From positions 248,001-312,000 of the forward strand of contig NZ_FZNL01000003.1 in NCBI RefSeq assembly GCF_900187965.1: a DNA stretch of 64,000 nt, given 5' to 3'. The notes under the pieces are model-generated. The model was not told the DNA's origin. It saw only the letters and a list, made by a program, of their open reading frames with translations, and made no database searches. A program made the translations under genes and the position numbers. Shown in pieces: positions 1 to 8,086 of the stretch; position 1 is the first letter of the stretch; each line of letters opens with the position of its first letter. Origin of the DNA: Flavobacterium sp. ov086. Lineage in GTDB: Bacteria > Bacteroidota > Bacteroidia > Flavobacteriales > Flavobacteriaceae.

Positions 1-1
1 A

Positions 2-388
2 AATACGCCTAGTAAACCTAAAGAAATTCCTGCAGAAGAAACAGCCGGTAAAATTGTTGAACAAATGAAACCGGAAGTTAATCTTGATGAACTTCAAGCA
101 ATTGCAATTACAAACGTTTTGGCAGATAGCTTGAGAGAACAAGGAATTCTTTTGAAAAATGAAAGTAGCAGTCAGGATCAAAAAATTGAGCAAATTAAAG
201 CTTTAAGAGAAAGCACTACTAAAAAAATAACAGCTTTTTTAAATCCCGATCAAATAGAAAAGTACACCACTTTTATGAGCAGCTTTAAAGAAGTTAAAAA
301 GTCAAAATCAAAAAAGAAAAAGGACAATAAAGATTCAGAAACACAAGAAATAAAAGAAGATTCAGGAGCGGCAAAAATTCAAGAATAA
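2..388 (+). CDS. uncharacterized charged protein, 5' end outside window
   Basis: The reading frame is open to the left edge of the window, so the first Met in frame (position 65) need not be the start and the gene is probably truncated by the window boundary. The visible part is a helical-looking region with a segment like ALRESTTKKITAFLNPDQIE, followed by a very lysine-rich tail (SKSKKKK) and an acidic end. The helix with the L-x-P-D/E-Q pattern recalls Spy/CpxP-type periplasmic proteins, but this is only a resemblance. It lies 34 bases upstream of the amidase gene on the same strand and may share its transcript. I do not recognise a specific function. Confidence 0.6.
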   Translation, partial: NTPSKPKEIPAEETAGKIVEQMKPEVNLDELQAIAITNVLADSLREQGILLKNESSSQDQKIEQIKALRESTTKKITAFLNPDQIEKYTTFMSSFKEVKKSKSKKKKDNKDSETQEIKEDSGAAKIQE

Positions 389-422
389 TTGTTCGAACCT
401 CATCTTAAAAATCTAAGTAACC

Positions 423-1328
423 ATGTCAAAAAAACATTTTTGTTATCTGATTTTAGCAATTACTATTACTTCTTGCTCTACAAATCCTTATAAAAACACT
501 GAAAAAGCTTACGATCAACAGCTTAAAACTTTAGAAAACCAAATTACAAGTAAAGACCCACAGGCAATTCCTCCTATTCCTCCTGTTGTCATAGACACTT
601 CTTATGCATCACAATTAGGGATTGTAAAAGATACTTTATCAAAAACAGGATCTACTTATTTGCAAAATGGCGTAAATACAGAATGGGTTGGTACGGTAAA
701 TTTTAATTTAAGAAAACCTAGCTTTATTATTTTGCACCATACGGCGCAAGATTCTATTCAGCAAACCATTAAAACTTTTACCTTAACGAGAACACAAGTA
801 AGTGCTCATTATATTATTTCCGAAAACGGAAAGGTGGTCCAGATGCTGAATGATTATTTAAGAGCATGGCATGCCGGAGCTTCAACTTGGGGTAAAAATA
901 CTGATTTGAATTCTTCTTCTATTGGAATTGAGATTGATAATAATGGTTTCAAACCTTTTACAGAAGCACAAATTAGCAGTTTGGTAGCTCTTTTGACCAA
1001 ATTGAAAAAAGAATACAATATTCCAACTCAAAATATTTTAGGACATTCTGATATTGCTCCTGGCAGAAAACAAGACCCAAGTGCTTTATTTCCCTGGAAA
1101 ACACTTGCCGAAAAAGGTTTTGGTATCTGGCCGGACGAGGTTCTTGAAGAGGCTCCGTTTGACTTTAAAATTGAACAGGCTTTGAGAATTATTGGCTACA
1201 ATACTAAGAATCTCTCAGCTGCAATTATGGCTTTTAAATTACATTATATTCAAACTGATGTAACATCTACTTTAGACCGAAAAACTATTGACACGATTTA
1301 CTCGATCTATAAGAAACAAATTCAGTAA
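423..1328 (+). CDS. N-acetylmuramoyl-L-alanine amidase, AmiD-like lipoprotein
   Basis: Predicted zinc amidase that cleaves the bond between MurNAc and L-Ala in peptidoglycan or anhydro-muropeptides, anchored in the envelope. A signal sequence ends in the lipobox ITSC (Cys18). The Amidase_2 domain spans about residues 95-235: LHHTA gives H105, GHSD gives H208 and the RKQDP segment gives D218 as likely zinc ligands, and E170 in SIGIEID matches the catalytic Glu of AmpD/AmiD. The last 60 residues look like the small peptidoglycan-binding helical domain found at the C-terminus of AmiD. The family is clear; substrate preference (intact sacculus versus muropeptide) is not visible. A strong hairpin terminator follows directly. 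Confidence 0.9.
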   Translation: MSKKHFCYLILAITITSCSTNPYKNTEKAYDQQLKTLENQITSKDPQAIPPIPPVVIDTSYASQLGIVKDTLSKTGSTYLQNGVNTEWVGTVNFNLRKPSFIILHHTAQDSIQQTIKTFTLTRTQVSAHYIISENGKVVQMLNDYLRAWHAGASTWGKNTDLNSSSIGIEIDNNGFKPFTEAQISSLVALLTKLKKEYNIPTQNILGHSDIAPGRKQDPSALFPWKTLAEKGFGIWPDEVLEEAPFDFKIEQALRIIGYNTKNLSAAIMAFKLHYIQTDVTSTLDRKTIDTIYSIYKKQIQ

Positions 1329-1350
1329 AATATTTCACACAAGATATAAC

Positions 1351-1389
1351 AAACGCATTTCCGGAAAACCAGAAATGCGTTTTTCTTTT
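1351..1389 (+). terminator. intrinsic terminator after the amidase gene
   Basis: An 11-bp perfect stem (AAACGCATTTC / GAAATGCGTTT, 1351-1361 with 1372-1382) is followed by a T-rich run. It lies 22 bases after the amidase stop codon. Confidence 0.85.
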
Positions 1390-1501
1390 ACACAATATTC
1401 TTGCTTATGTTTCTGTATAAACAATTGTCTATAAGTATAAAAGGTTGGAGATTTGCGTTTATCCCTACAAAAGAAACAAATACTTTTAACCACATAGAAA
1501 A

Positions 1502-1521
1502 AGATGCACACCTGTGCATCT
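1502..1521. repeat. short palindromic hairpin, AGATGCAC family
   Basis: Perfect 9-bp inverted repeat AGATGCACA / TGTGCATCT with a 2-base loop, followed by CTACAGT. Close relatives occur at 22883-22902 (also followed by CTACAGT) and 54846-54865. All three lie between genes. Confidence 0.7.
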
Positions 1522-1560
1522 CTACAGTTATGCAGACAGAATCTGGATTTTATAAAAGGT

Positions 1561-1646
1561 TACCACGAATCACACTAATTTACACTAATACTGCTGTATA
1601 GCGCAAAGCGAGAAAAAATTAGCGAAAATCCGTGTAATTCGTAGCA
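1561..1646. repeat. long-armed inverted repeat, CCACGAAT family
   Basis: Left arm TACCACGAATCACACTAATT faces right arm CGTGTAATTCGTAGCA, an imperfect inverted repeat with an internal TTACACTAAT/AATTAGCG element. Similar dyads occur at 24802-24850, 30963-31054 and 53331-53394. The 441-base gap 1329-1769 contains this repeat, the hairpin at 1502 and two terminators, and I see no gene in it. Confidence 0.65.
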
Positions 1647-1705
1647 AAAAAAATCTTTTAAATCAATATAATCTGTGGCAAAAAAACAATCCTTTCAAAT
1701 AAAAA

Positions 1706-1737
1706 AGCTGCCAAAACATTAGTATGTTTCGACAGCT
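1706..1737 (-). terminator. intrinsic terminator of the porin gene
   Basis: A 14-bp stem with one or two mismatches (1706-1719 with 1724-1737, arms AGCTGCCAAAACAT / ATGTTTCGACAGCT) and a 4-base loop. Read on the minus strand it is followed by a run of T and lies about 30 bases after the porin stop codon. Confidence 0.8.
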
Positions 1738-1769
1738 CCAAAAAAAAAAAAAAATATCAATCTTTATCT

Positions 1770-2864
1770 CTAGAAAGAGTATGTTGTAGCAATTAACCCA
1801 AAGAATGATCCTCCTGTTGGAAGAGCGTCTTTGTCCAGAAAAACATCTTCTGATGCTGCGTCGTATCTGAACTCAGGAATTATTGTTAGTTTTCCAACTT
1901 TGTAATTTAACGAAATTGTGTTTGCAAAAACGTTTGTTCCGGCAACTGCTCCTAAACTTGCCGCAGCATCTTTGGCATCAAAATATTCCATTCTGTATGC
2001 TAAACTCAAAGATGGCTTGAAAGTATAATTAGCATATCCTACTAATGAAAACCATTCCCCATCTAAAGTACTATCAAAATCATTTTTAGTTTTAGCATAA
2101 GTTGCATTAAATCCTAAAGCAAAAGCATCTGTTATTGTTTTTGATGCCACAAAATCGATTTGTGTTTTATTTTCATTAGATGGTACTACTACAGTTCCCG
2201 GAGTAGGATTCGTACTTCCTGATGTAAAATTCAAGTAAGCACTTCCCGTTTCTCCCACATATCCAACTTGTCCTATGTATGTTTTTTGAGTAGAACCTGC
2301 ATCCATTGCTGATTTAAAATCAGTAGGATTTGTTATACCAAACATAGCGGTAAATTTTCCTGATGTGTACTGCGCTTTTACCCCTGTATTAAAGAACGGC
2401 CCATATGAAAATGCATATGACATACTGTAGTTTTTGTTTCCTATAGCGTCTAATACTTCATACCCAATGTGTGTCCCAAAACTACCTGCCACTACTTTAA
2501 ATTCTTCTGTAATTTGATAGGTAAAGAACAATTGTTTTATCAAAAATTTAGAATAAATATCTTTATCTGTTGTTTCATTATATGAAAACTCACCTGCTCT
2601 TTTGCCGAATCCTAAGTCTACAAAAACAGAAGCTTTCCCAAAAGTATGACCGGCTTGAATTGACGCCATTCCTAATTCAAATGAATCCTGAGAGTTGGTA
2701 AAGCTCGTTAATCCGTTCATTTGTTTTGAAAAATCATATTTATAATAAGCATCTGCTGACCCGCTCCAAGTGGTTGCTGGCGATACTGGTGTTTCAGTAT
2801 CATCTTGGGCAAAGGCAAAAGAACTCGTTAACATTGCGGCAAAAATGTGTAATACTTTTTTCAT
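1770..2864 (-). CDS. outer-membrane beta-barrel porin (OmpL-like, bbp2 family)
   Basis: The 364-aa product has a typical signal peptide (MKKVLHIFAAMLTSSFAFAQ) and then alternating hydrophobic/polar beta strands through to a C-terminal phenylalanine (TTYSF), the signature of an outer-membrane barrel. Segments such as SADAYYKYDFSKQMNG and GFGKRAGEFSYNE near the N-terminus fit the 'putative beta-barrel porin-2, OmpL-like' family. It is predicted to be a general or anion-type porin in the outer membrane; the solute is unknown. It is monocistronic, with its own terminator and an unusually long upstream region. Family assignment is from pattern recognition only. Confidence 0.8.
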   Translation of the reverse strand: MKKVLHIFAAMLTSSFAFAQDDTETPVSPATTWSGSADAYYKYDFSKQMNGLTSFTNSQDSFELGMASIQAGHTFGKASVFVDLGFGKRAGEFSYNETTDKDIYSKFLIKQLFFTYQITEEFKVVAGSFGTHIGYEVLDAIGNKNYSMSYAFSYGPFFNTGVKAQYTSGKFTAMFGITNPTDFKSAMDAGSTQKTYIGQVGYVGETGSAYLNFTSGSTNPTPGTVVVPSNENKTQIDFVASKTITDAFALGFNATYAKTKNDFDSTLDGEWFSLVGYANYTFKPSLSLAYRMEYFDAKDAAASLGAVAGTNVFANTISLNYKVGKLTIIPEFRYDAASEDVFLDKDALPTGGSFFGLIATTYSF

Positions 2865-3421
2865 TTTTAATTGGTTTTTAGTTATTAATTGATTTTGGTT
2901 AGTTAATCTTTTATATATCTATCTAATAGTATAAGTCACTTTTAAAACCTTCACATTCTCCCCTCAAAACCTCTTCATTTTCATTAGCGAATTTATTAAC
3001 TTTTGTATGAGTAGAACAATTCAAATCTACTTTTTTGCCGTTTTACAGCGAGAATTATGGATTACAAAAATTATTTTAACAATAATCGTGATTTGACATT
3101 ATAACGGATTTATTTTTGAAAATTCAACAACACGTTTCAAACACAAACTGCTAAAAAAAATCAACATACATCAAAATATATCACACAAACTGCCAAAAAA
3201 CACACATAAAAAACATTTTAAAAATAAATACCCCTATAAAAAATAGGGGTAACTTAAAAATAAAATAAAATACACAAAAATAACACCTGTAAATACACTT
3301 ATATAAAAGCAAAAAACAAATCGTTAAAATTCCTACAAAAATAAAAAAATCATTTCGCCAAAATACTAATACATTAATGTGTTGATTTTCTAATTTCAAA
3401 TCAACTCTTTATAATTAAAAC
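2865..3421. other. long AT-rich upstream region of the porin gene
   Basis: About 560 bases without a credible gene. The stretch 3170-3400 is extremely A-rich on the plus strand. A 72-codon frame on the minus strand there encodes a Phe/Cys-rich low-complexity peptide and was rejected. No clear TAnnTTTG box was found for the porin. The region may hold a long leader or simply be spacer. Confidence 0.5.
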
Positions 3422-3456
3422 AAAAAAACCTGTTCAGATTCTGAACAGGTTTTTTT
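3422..3456. terminator. strong bidirectional-looking terminator
   Basis: Perfect stem CCTGTTCAG / CTGAACAGG (3429-3437, 3441-3449), extended by seven A:T pairs on each side, so either strand ends in a T run. Its job here is to end the leftward PUL operon, 20 bases after the GH5 stop codon. Confidence 0.9.
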
Positions 3457-3476
3457 GTTTTAATTATGCAGCAATT

Positions 3477-4442
3477 TTACTCTTTCCTATTATATTTTCT
3501 TAAAAACTCACGAACCTTAATTCCTGATTCTTTTAAATCTTCATCTTTCCACTTCCCTTCTGACTTTGCCGATTTCTTTAGGATAGAACACGTTTCGTCT
3601 TTATCAGACACAGACCAGGTTATCCAGCTAAGCTTTCTCGCTTCCATCCAATCGATATATTCCTGCCATGCCTTTATATTTAATGGTCCATCGCCGGAAG
3701 CTTCCATTCCTGCAGATTCAGAAACAAATATTGGTAAACCGCTTTTTATGGCATCATCTGTTCTGTCTCTTAATTCTTTTCCGTGTGTGGCTGCGTAAAA
3801 GTGCATGGTATACATTATATTATCGTATCCTCGAATTGGATCTTCTGCTGCAAGATTAACGTCCTGATCCCAATGTGGCGAACCCACTAAAATGATATTG
3901 TTTGGATCGTTTTGTCTGATAACCTTTATTACCTCTTCGGCGTAAGCCTTAACTTCTGACCAGGATTCATAATCAGGTTCATTAAAAACTTCGTAAATTA
4001 TATTGGGATATTTACTGTACTTTTTAGACATCTCAGCAAAAAAAGCTTTTGCCTCATCCAGATTTATATCATGACTGTGCCAATCTATAATTACATATAT
4101 ATCTGATTTTATTGCTCCATTTACAACTGCTTCGATTTTTTCTTTCGAAAATTGAGGTTCTTTCAGATAAGCCCACTCTCCTAATTCAACACCCATTGCA
4201 GCGCGCACTACATTACAATTGAAGTCTTTCTTTAGCCAGCTAACTGCTTTCTCATTATAAAATCTGGACCACATACTATGCCAGCCAAAACTCATCCCTC
4301 TTAATACAACCGGATTATTTTCTTTATCTACTAATTGTGTTCCAAGCACTCGTAATTGTCCATGATGTTTTACAAATTGGGCACTCGAAATACAAAACAT
4401 AAATAATAAGCCAATCGTAAAAATTCTGGTTTTTAATTTCAT
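3477..4442 (-). CDS. GH5 endo-beta-1,4-glucanase (GH5_2-like)
   Basis: Secreted glycoside hydrolase family 5 enzyme predicted to cut beta-1,4-glucosidic bonds, probably glucose-containing stretches of glucomannan. A signal peptide ends near ISSAQ. The TIM-barrel markers are VLRGMSFGWHS (about 47-56), VIIDWHSHD (118-125), the acid/base in FNEPD (E155), HFYAATH (214-220) and the nucleophile in FVSESAG (E242). The nucleophile loop reads SES rather than the commoner TEWG or SEFG, but the Glu is kept. It is the last gene of the leftward operon, 11 bases after GH27, and is followed by a strong terminator. Subfamily assignment is by recall; mannanase side activity cannot be excluded. Confidence 0.88.
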   Translation of the reverse strand: MKLKTRIFTIGLLFMFCISSAQFVKHHGQLRVLGTQLVDKENNPVVLRGMSFGWHSMWSRFYNEKAVSWLKKDFNCNVVRAAMGVELGEWAYLKEPQFSKEKIEAVVNGAIKSDIYVIIDWHSHDINLDEAKAFFAEMSKKYSKYPNIIYEVFNEPDYESWSEVKAYAEEVIKVIRQNDPNNIILVGSPHWDQDVNLAAEDPIRGYDNIMYTMHFYAATHGKELRDRTDDAIKSGLPIFVSESAGMEASGDGPLNIKAWQEYIDWMEARKLSWITWSVSDKDETCSILKKSAKSEGKWKDEDLKESGIKVREFLRKYNRKE

Positions 4443-4453
4443 AACAAACTGTT

Positions 4454-5692
4454 TTAAGGAATTAATCGTAATGTGATAACATCGTGCGAAGCAATATCGG
4501 CAATAAAATTCTTTTTAGTATTTCCGATCTCTTTATTTTTCCAAAGATCTTTTAATTTGAAAATTGCTTTATTGAAATCAGCTTCATAACCAAAATCGAC
4601 ATCCTTAATAATATGCTTCTTCCAATCAAAATTGATTTTCTTGGCAACATCGCTTCTATTTAAAAATGTTATTGCCCAATTTCCATCTGACAAAGGTTTT
4701 GCCCAAACTTCCAATCCGTCTTCTGCAGAATATTTAAAACCCTGAATTCCGAGTTTATCCTGATCAATTGCAATTAATTCTTTGTTGGTTAAAATTGCCA
4801 ACGTTTCTTTTGACATTTTTCTAAAATCATTTCCTGCAATTAATGGTGATGCCATCATGGACCACATTGTAAAATGCGCTTTATCTTCGGTATTTATCAT
4901 TCCGTCACCTACTTCCATCATATCAAAATCATTCCAATGATCCGGACCGGAATATTTGCGGATATCTTTGCGCATTTCGATAATTTTCATGAATCCCCAA
5001 GACGACCAATTTCCTTCTTCATGTTTGAATTCACAATCGAAACATGGGTAAATATCTCCTGAAATTCTCCATAAATTCCCGATAGGTTTTCCCCATTCCC
5101 AAGGCTGATTATCGCCCCATTCGCAAAGGCTGAAAACTATGGGTTTTCCTGCTGTTTTAAGTGCACTACTCATTGTAGTATAAGCTTCTTTGGCGGTAAT
5201 TCCTTGTGTATTACACCAATCGTATTTTAAGAAATCAATTCCAAGTTTGGCATAAAATCTCGCATCCTGATATTCATAGCCTCGTGTTCCCGGATATCCG
5301 GCACAAGTTTGAGTTCCGGCGCAATTGTATAAACCAAATTTAAGACCTTTACCGTGTACATAATCTATTACCGCTTTCATTCCGTTTGGAAATTTAACCG
5401 GATCAGGAACTAAATCTCCGTTTACATCACGTTCTCTTGTCATCCATCCATCATCCAATACAATATAATTATATCCTGCGGCTGCCATTCCGGATGAAAC
5501 CATAATGTCTGCGGTTTCCTTTACCAGCTTTTCGTCAATATTGGTTTCAAAAGTATTCCATGAATTCCAACCCATTGGCGGCGTCATTGCAAGACCTTCG
5601 AATTTACCGGCTTTTTGTGTGTGCGTATTTCCTTGGCTAAAGCCAAAACTTGATATACTTACTGCAAACAATAGTAGTACTGCTTTTTTCAT
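4454..5692 (-). CDS. GH27 alpha-galactosidase
   Basis: Retaining alpha-galactosidase that removes alpha-1,6-galactose branches from galacto(gluco)mannan. After a signal peptide (to about SFGFSQ) come the GH27 landmarks: TPPMGWNSWNTF (37-48), VLDDGWM (78-84), the nucleophile in KYDWC (D158) and the likely acid/base in RISGDI (D213). The C-terminal beta-sandwich follows from about residue 325. Length (412 aa) is normal. It sits 11 bases before the GH5 gene in the same transcript. Product location is periplasmic or surface, which cannot be decided because there is no lipobox and no T9SS domain. Confidence 0.93.
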   Translation of the reverse strand: MKKAVLLLFAVSISSFGFSQGNTHTQKAGKFEGLAMTPPMGWNSWNTFETNIDEKLVKETADIMVSSGMAAAGYNYIVLDDGWMTRERDVNGDLVPDPVKFPNGMKAVIDYVHGKGLKFGLYNCAGTQTCAGYPGTRGYEYQDARFYAKLGIDFLKYDWCNTQGITAKEAYTTMSSALKTAGKPIVFSLCEWGDNQPWEWGKPIGNLWRISGDIYPCFDCEFKHEEGNWSSWGFMKIIEMRKDIRKYSGPDHWNDFDMMEVGDGMINTEDKAHFTMWSMMASPLIAGNDFRKMSKETLAILTNKELIAIDQDKLGIQGFKYSAEDGLEVWAKPLSDGNWAITFLNRSDVAKKINFDWKKHIIKDVDFGYEADFNKAIFKLKDLWKNKEIGNTKKNFIADIASHDVITLRLIP

Positions 5693-5773
5693 TTTATTCT
5701 ATTTTGATATTTTGCTTTATTATTTTTTTTTAATCTGCTGCAGCAAACTAATATATTTTTAAAATTATAAAAA

Positions 5774-5801
5774 ACTCCATACCGATATCTCGACATGGAG
5801 T
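5774..5801 (-). terminator. terminator-like hairpin between the T9SS gene and GH27
   Basis: Arms ACTCCAT / ATGGAGT (5774-5780, 5795-5801) with a partly paired loop. On the minus strand the stem runs into TTTTTT. The same arm sequence recurs at 6931-6961, so the two hairpins bracket the T9SS gene inside the leftward operon and may set expression levels. Confidence 0.65.
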
Positions 5802-5824
5802 CCTTTTTTATTAAAGAACAAATT

Positions 5825-6799
5825 TTAATTCACCACTAAATTTTTCGTTTTTACAATTCCGTTTGGATACGTTACCTGAACCACATACATTCCGGCCGTT
5901 AATGATGCTCCAACCGATGATTTAAGTGAATAAGCTGTACTTGAATTTAACAATGAAAAGGTTGTCATCAAAATACCTGAACTATTAAAAACTTTGCAAG
6001 TTCCAGTAAATGCAGGAGTAATCGCCGAAGAAACTATGGTTATGTAACCATTACTATACGGATTTGGCGAAACTGTAAACTCATAATTTGTTCCGGGAGC
6101 ATTATTTGCGCATCCTGTTAAATTTAAAGGAACCGAATTTCCATAAGCTGTAACAGTTACTGAATTAGATAAACAGCCCGATGATGATGTTGTACTTGTC
6201 AGGTCATATAAAAAATAAGATTCTCCGTTTAATGGTAATTTCAATTCGAATACATTTTTAGAAGTCTGCGTAATGACAATACTTGCATCTGCAATTCTAG
6301 GCGCAATAGTATAGTTGGTATAAGGACTTGGATTTGGAATTGGTGTAACATTAAGTGTTATAATATGATATTGTGTTGTACAATAATCGTTTGTTTTTGT
6401 AACGTTGTAATTAGGCGTAGTTGGTGGCGTTGGTGTAACAAAATAAAAATTTGGAGTTTGCGCAACAACAACACCTGCTAAATAAAATGTTGCAAAAATA
6501 TAATCCGGAGTCGTAATTAAATTCCCTGGTTTTACTACTACTTTATTAAGCGTTTTAGGAGCCGGATCTCCTGAAAAAGTGATTCCGGAACCAGAACTGG
6601 CAGACCAAATAACCGAGTCATAACTATTTACATCCGGTGCATTAAGAATACGATAATAAGGACTACTCGATATACAATAAGGATTAAGTCCGTCAATTGT
6701 TTGAGCTTGTCCAACCGAAATCATCAAAAGAAAAAAACCAGATAATAAAAAGAATTTTCTTTTTATTGAACCAACATTCAAAATGTAATTGTTTTTCAT
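5825..6799 (-). CDS. T9SS-secreted PUL protein of unknown function
   Basis: Not recognised apart from its ends. The N-terminus has a signal peptide (FFLLSGFFLLMISVGQAQ). Two Ig/PKD-like beta domains occupy roughly residues 33-130 and 130-225, with paired cysteines (PYCIS, NDYCTTQ, SSGCLS, LTGCA). The C-terminal 80 residues are a type A T9SS sorting domain: FTVSPNPYSNGYITI, a KVFNSSG strand, GMYVVQV, and a basic end (KTKNLVVN). It should be exported through the type IX system and attached to, or released from, the surface. It lies between the glycan-binding lipoprotein and GH27 with a terminator-like hairpin on each side. A glycan-binding role is a reasonable guess from position only. Confidence 0.8.
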   Translation of the reverse strand: MKNNYILNVGSIKRKFFLLSGFFLLMISVGQAQTIDGLNPYCISSSPYYRILNAPDVNSYDSVIWSASSGSGITFSGDPAPKTLNKVVVKPGNLITTPDYIFATFYLAGVVVAQTPNFYFVTPTPPTTPNYNVTKTNDYCTTQYHIITLNVTPIPNPSPYTNYTIAPRIADASIVITQTSKNVFELKLPLNGESYFLYDLTSTTSSSGCLSNSVTVTAYGNSVPLNLTGCANNAPGTNYEFTVSPNPYSNGYITIVSSAITPAFTGTCKVFNSSGILMTTFSLLNSSTAYSLKSSVGASLTAGMYVVQVTYPNGIVKTKNLVVN

Positions 6800-6930
6800 A
6801 ATTATGTTTTTTTTGTGTTAAAATAAAAGTTATATGTAAATTTAAACATCCATTTTACACACATTCAATACTATTTTATTAAAACACAATACTATATCGT
6901 CAATTTAAGAAAGAATTTTCTTTAATAAAA

Positions 6931-6961
6931 AACTCCATTCCGAAATACCGAAATGGAGTTT
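6931..6961 (-). terminator. terminator-like hairpin after the glycan-binding protein gene
   Basis: Arms AACTCCATT / AATGGAGTT with an inner CCG/CGA near-match. On the minus strand it ends in a T run and lies 22 bases after the stop codon of the upstream gene. Likely attenuates the SusCD transcript before the T9SS gene. Confidence 0.7.
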
Positions 6962-6983
6962 TTACATTACTAATTAAAATTCA

Positions 6984-8069
6984 CTATTCTGCTTTTAACA
7001 TGAAACCAATATTGTCTATATAAAAGGTATTTGGTAAACCATCTCCTTTAGCAGTTGCTGTTTGGTTTTGAAATGTAATATTTTGAACTCGATCAGAGCT
7101 GCTGAACATTGACCACGGAAGATAGAATGTTTTCCACTCTGTAGTTACACTCAATGTAGGCGATTTATCACTCCAATCTCCATTAAATACCAATCTCACT
7201 TTTCCTTCGGCTTTTGCTTTAATCGCTACACGTATTCCTGAATAAGGCGCAAGCTTATCAAACCATCCCCAGTTTCCTTGTAAACTTCCCCATGCATCCA
7301 TATCTTTTGCAATGTAAGTTGTTCCTTGTTCTGCTTTACCATCAGTTACGTAAGTAAAATTATTCCATGCTGGAAAATCTAATCCATAATAAGAAACATC
7401 ATCAAATATTGCAGTTCCTACACCATAAGGAGAATTTATTCCGCCAGAAACATTGGCTACATTAAGATATCTCAGATCTGCATTTTCAGGCAACTTGATA
7501 ACTATTTTTTCTAATGTAGACGAAACCACAGTAACGGGAATTGCTGCCTGAGTTTTTGTTTCTGCAAGAGTAACAATCGGATTTAAAAAGTACTTTCCGG
7601 TTATTGTTACTTCTTGTCCCGCTGTAGCATTTATAGGGAAAAACTGAGCAATCGTTGGTACTGGCGGTGCTACAACTAAATCAAAAATAGCTGTTCCTTT
7701 TTGTGTAACAACTTTTAACTTATTTGAAACATTTGCATAAGGAGTATTTTCATCTACTAATATAATGATATCTGTATCTGTTACAAAAGCTGGTTTGAAG
7801 TAGGTATCAAAATCGTTAAAGTAAACCTTTGTTGTAGTAAGCAACCCTTTACCATGAATCACATAATAGTTTTTTGGATCTACTAAAGTAACCGGTGTTA
7901 ATGGTTTAAGATTACCATCGATATCATAACCAGAAGGCATTACAGACTCTATAACTGGTCCTCCCGCAGAAGCTGAAGCACTATCATCATTTGAACAGGA
8001 GCTAAAAAACATTAAAGACAACATCCATGTCATACATGCTGTTAACGAAACAATTTTTATATTTTTCAT
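6984..8069 (-). CDS. surface glycan-binding lipoprotein (SGBP-B type, IPT/TIG domains)
   Basis: Lipoprotein with lipobox FSSC (Cys25) followed by an acidic SNDDS stretch, the usual surface-export signal in Bacteroidota. Two IPT/TIG-like Ig domains follow (about residues 38-130 and 133-225, e.g. PTIAQFFPINATAGQEVTIT), then a C-terminal glycan-binding domain with exposed aromatics (WGSLQGNWGWFDKL, WKTFYLPW) ending in FYIDNIGF. This matches the xyloglucan-binding SGBP-B architecture, here presumably tuned to mannan. Third gene of the operon, 17 bases after susD. It should hold polysaccharide at the cell surface beside SusCD. Confidence 0.87.
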   Translation of the reverse strand: MKNIKIVSLTACMTWMLSLMFFSSCSNDDSASASAGGPVIESVMPSGYDIDGNLKPLTPVTLVDPKNYYVIHGKGLLTTTKVYFNDFDTYFKPAFVTDTDIIILVDENTPYANVSNKLKVVTQKGTAIFDLVVAPPVPTIAQFFPINATAGQEVTITGKYFLNPIVTLAETKTQAAIPVTVVSSTLEKIVIKLPENADLRYLNVANVSGGINSPYGVGTAIFDDVSYYGLDFPAWNNFTYVTDGKAEQGTTYIAKDMDAWGSLQGNWGWFDKLAPYSGIRVAIKAKAEGKVRLVFNGDWSDKSPTLSVTTEWKTFYLPWSMFSSSDRVQNITFQNQTATAKGDGLPNTFYIDNIGFMLKAE

Positions 8070-8086
8070 ATTTTTATTTTTAAAAA

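Noticed and set aside
1401..1601. 66-codon frame on the plus strand
   Set aside because: It runs through the AGATGCAC hairpin and the CCACGAAT repeat, and its peptide has no recognisable pattern.
3181..3399. 72-codon frame on the minus strand, Phe/Cys-rich
   Set aside because: Produced by an extremely A-rich stretch; no start context and no family pattern.
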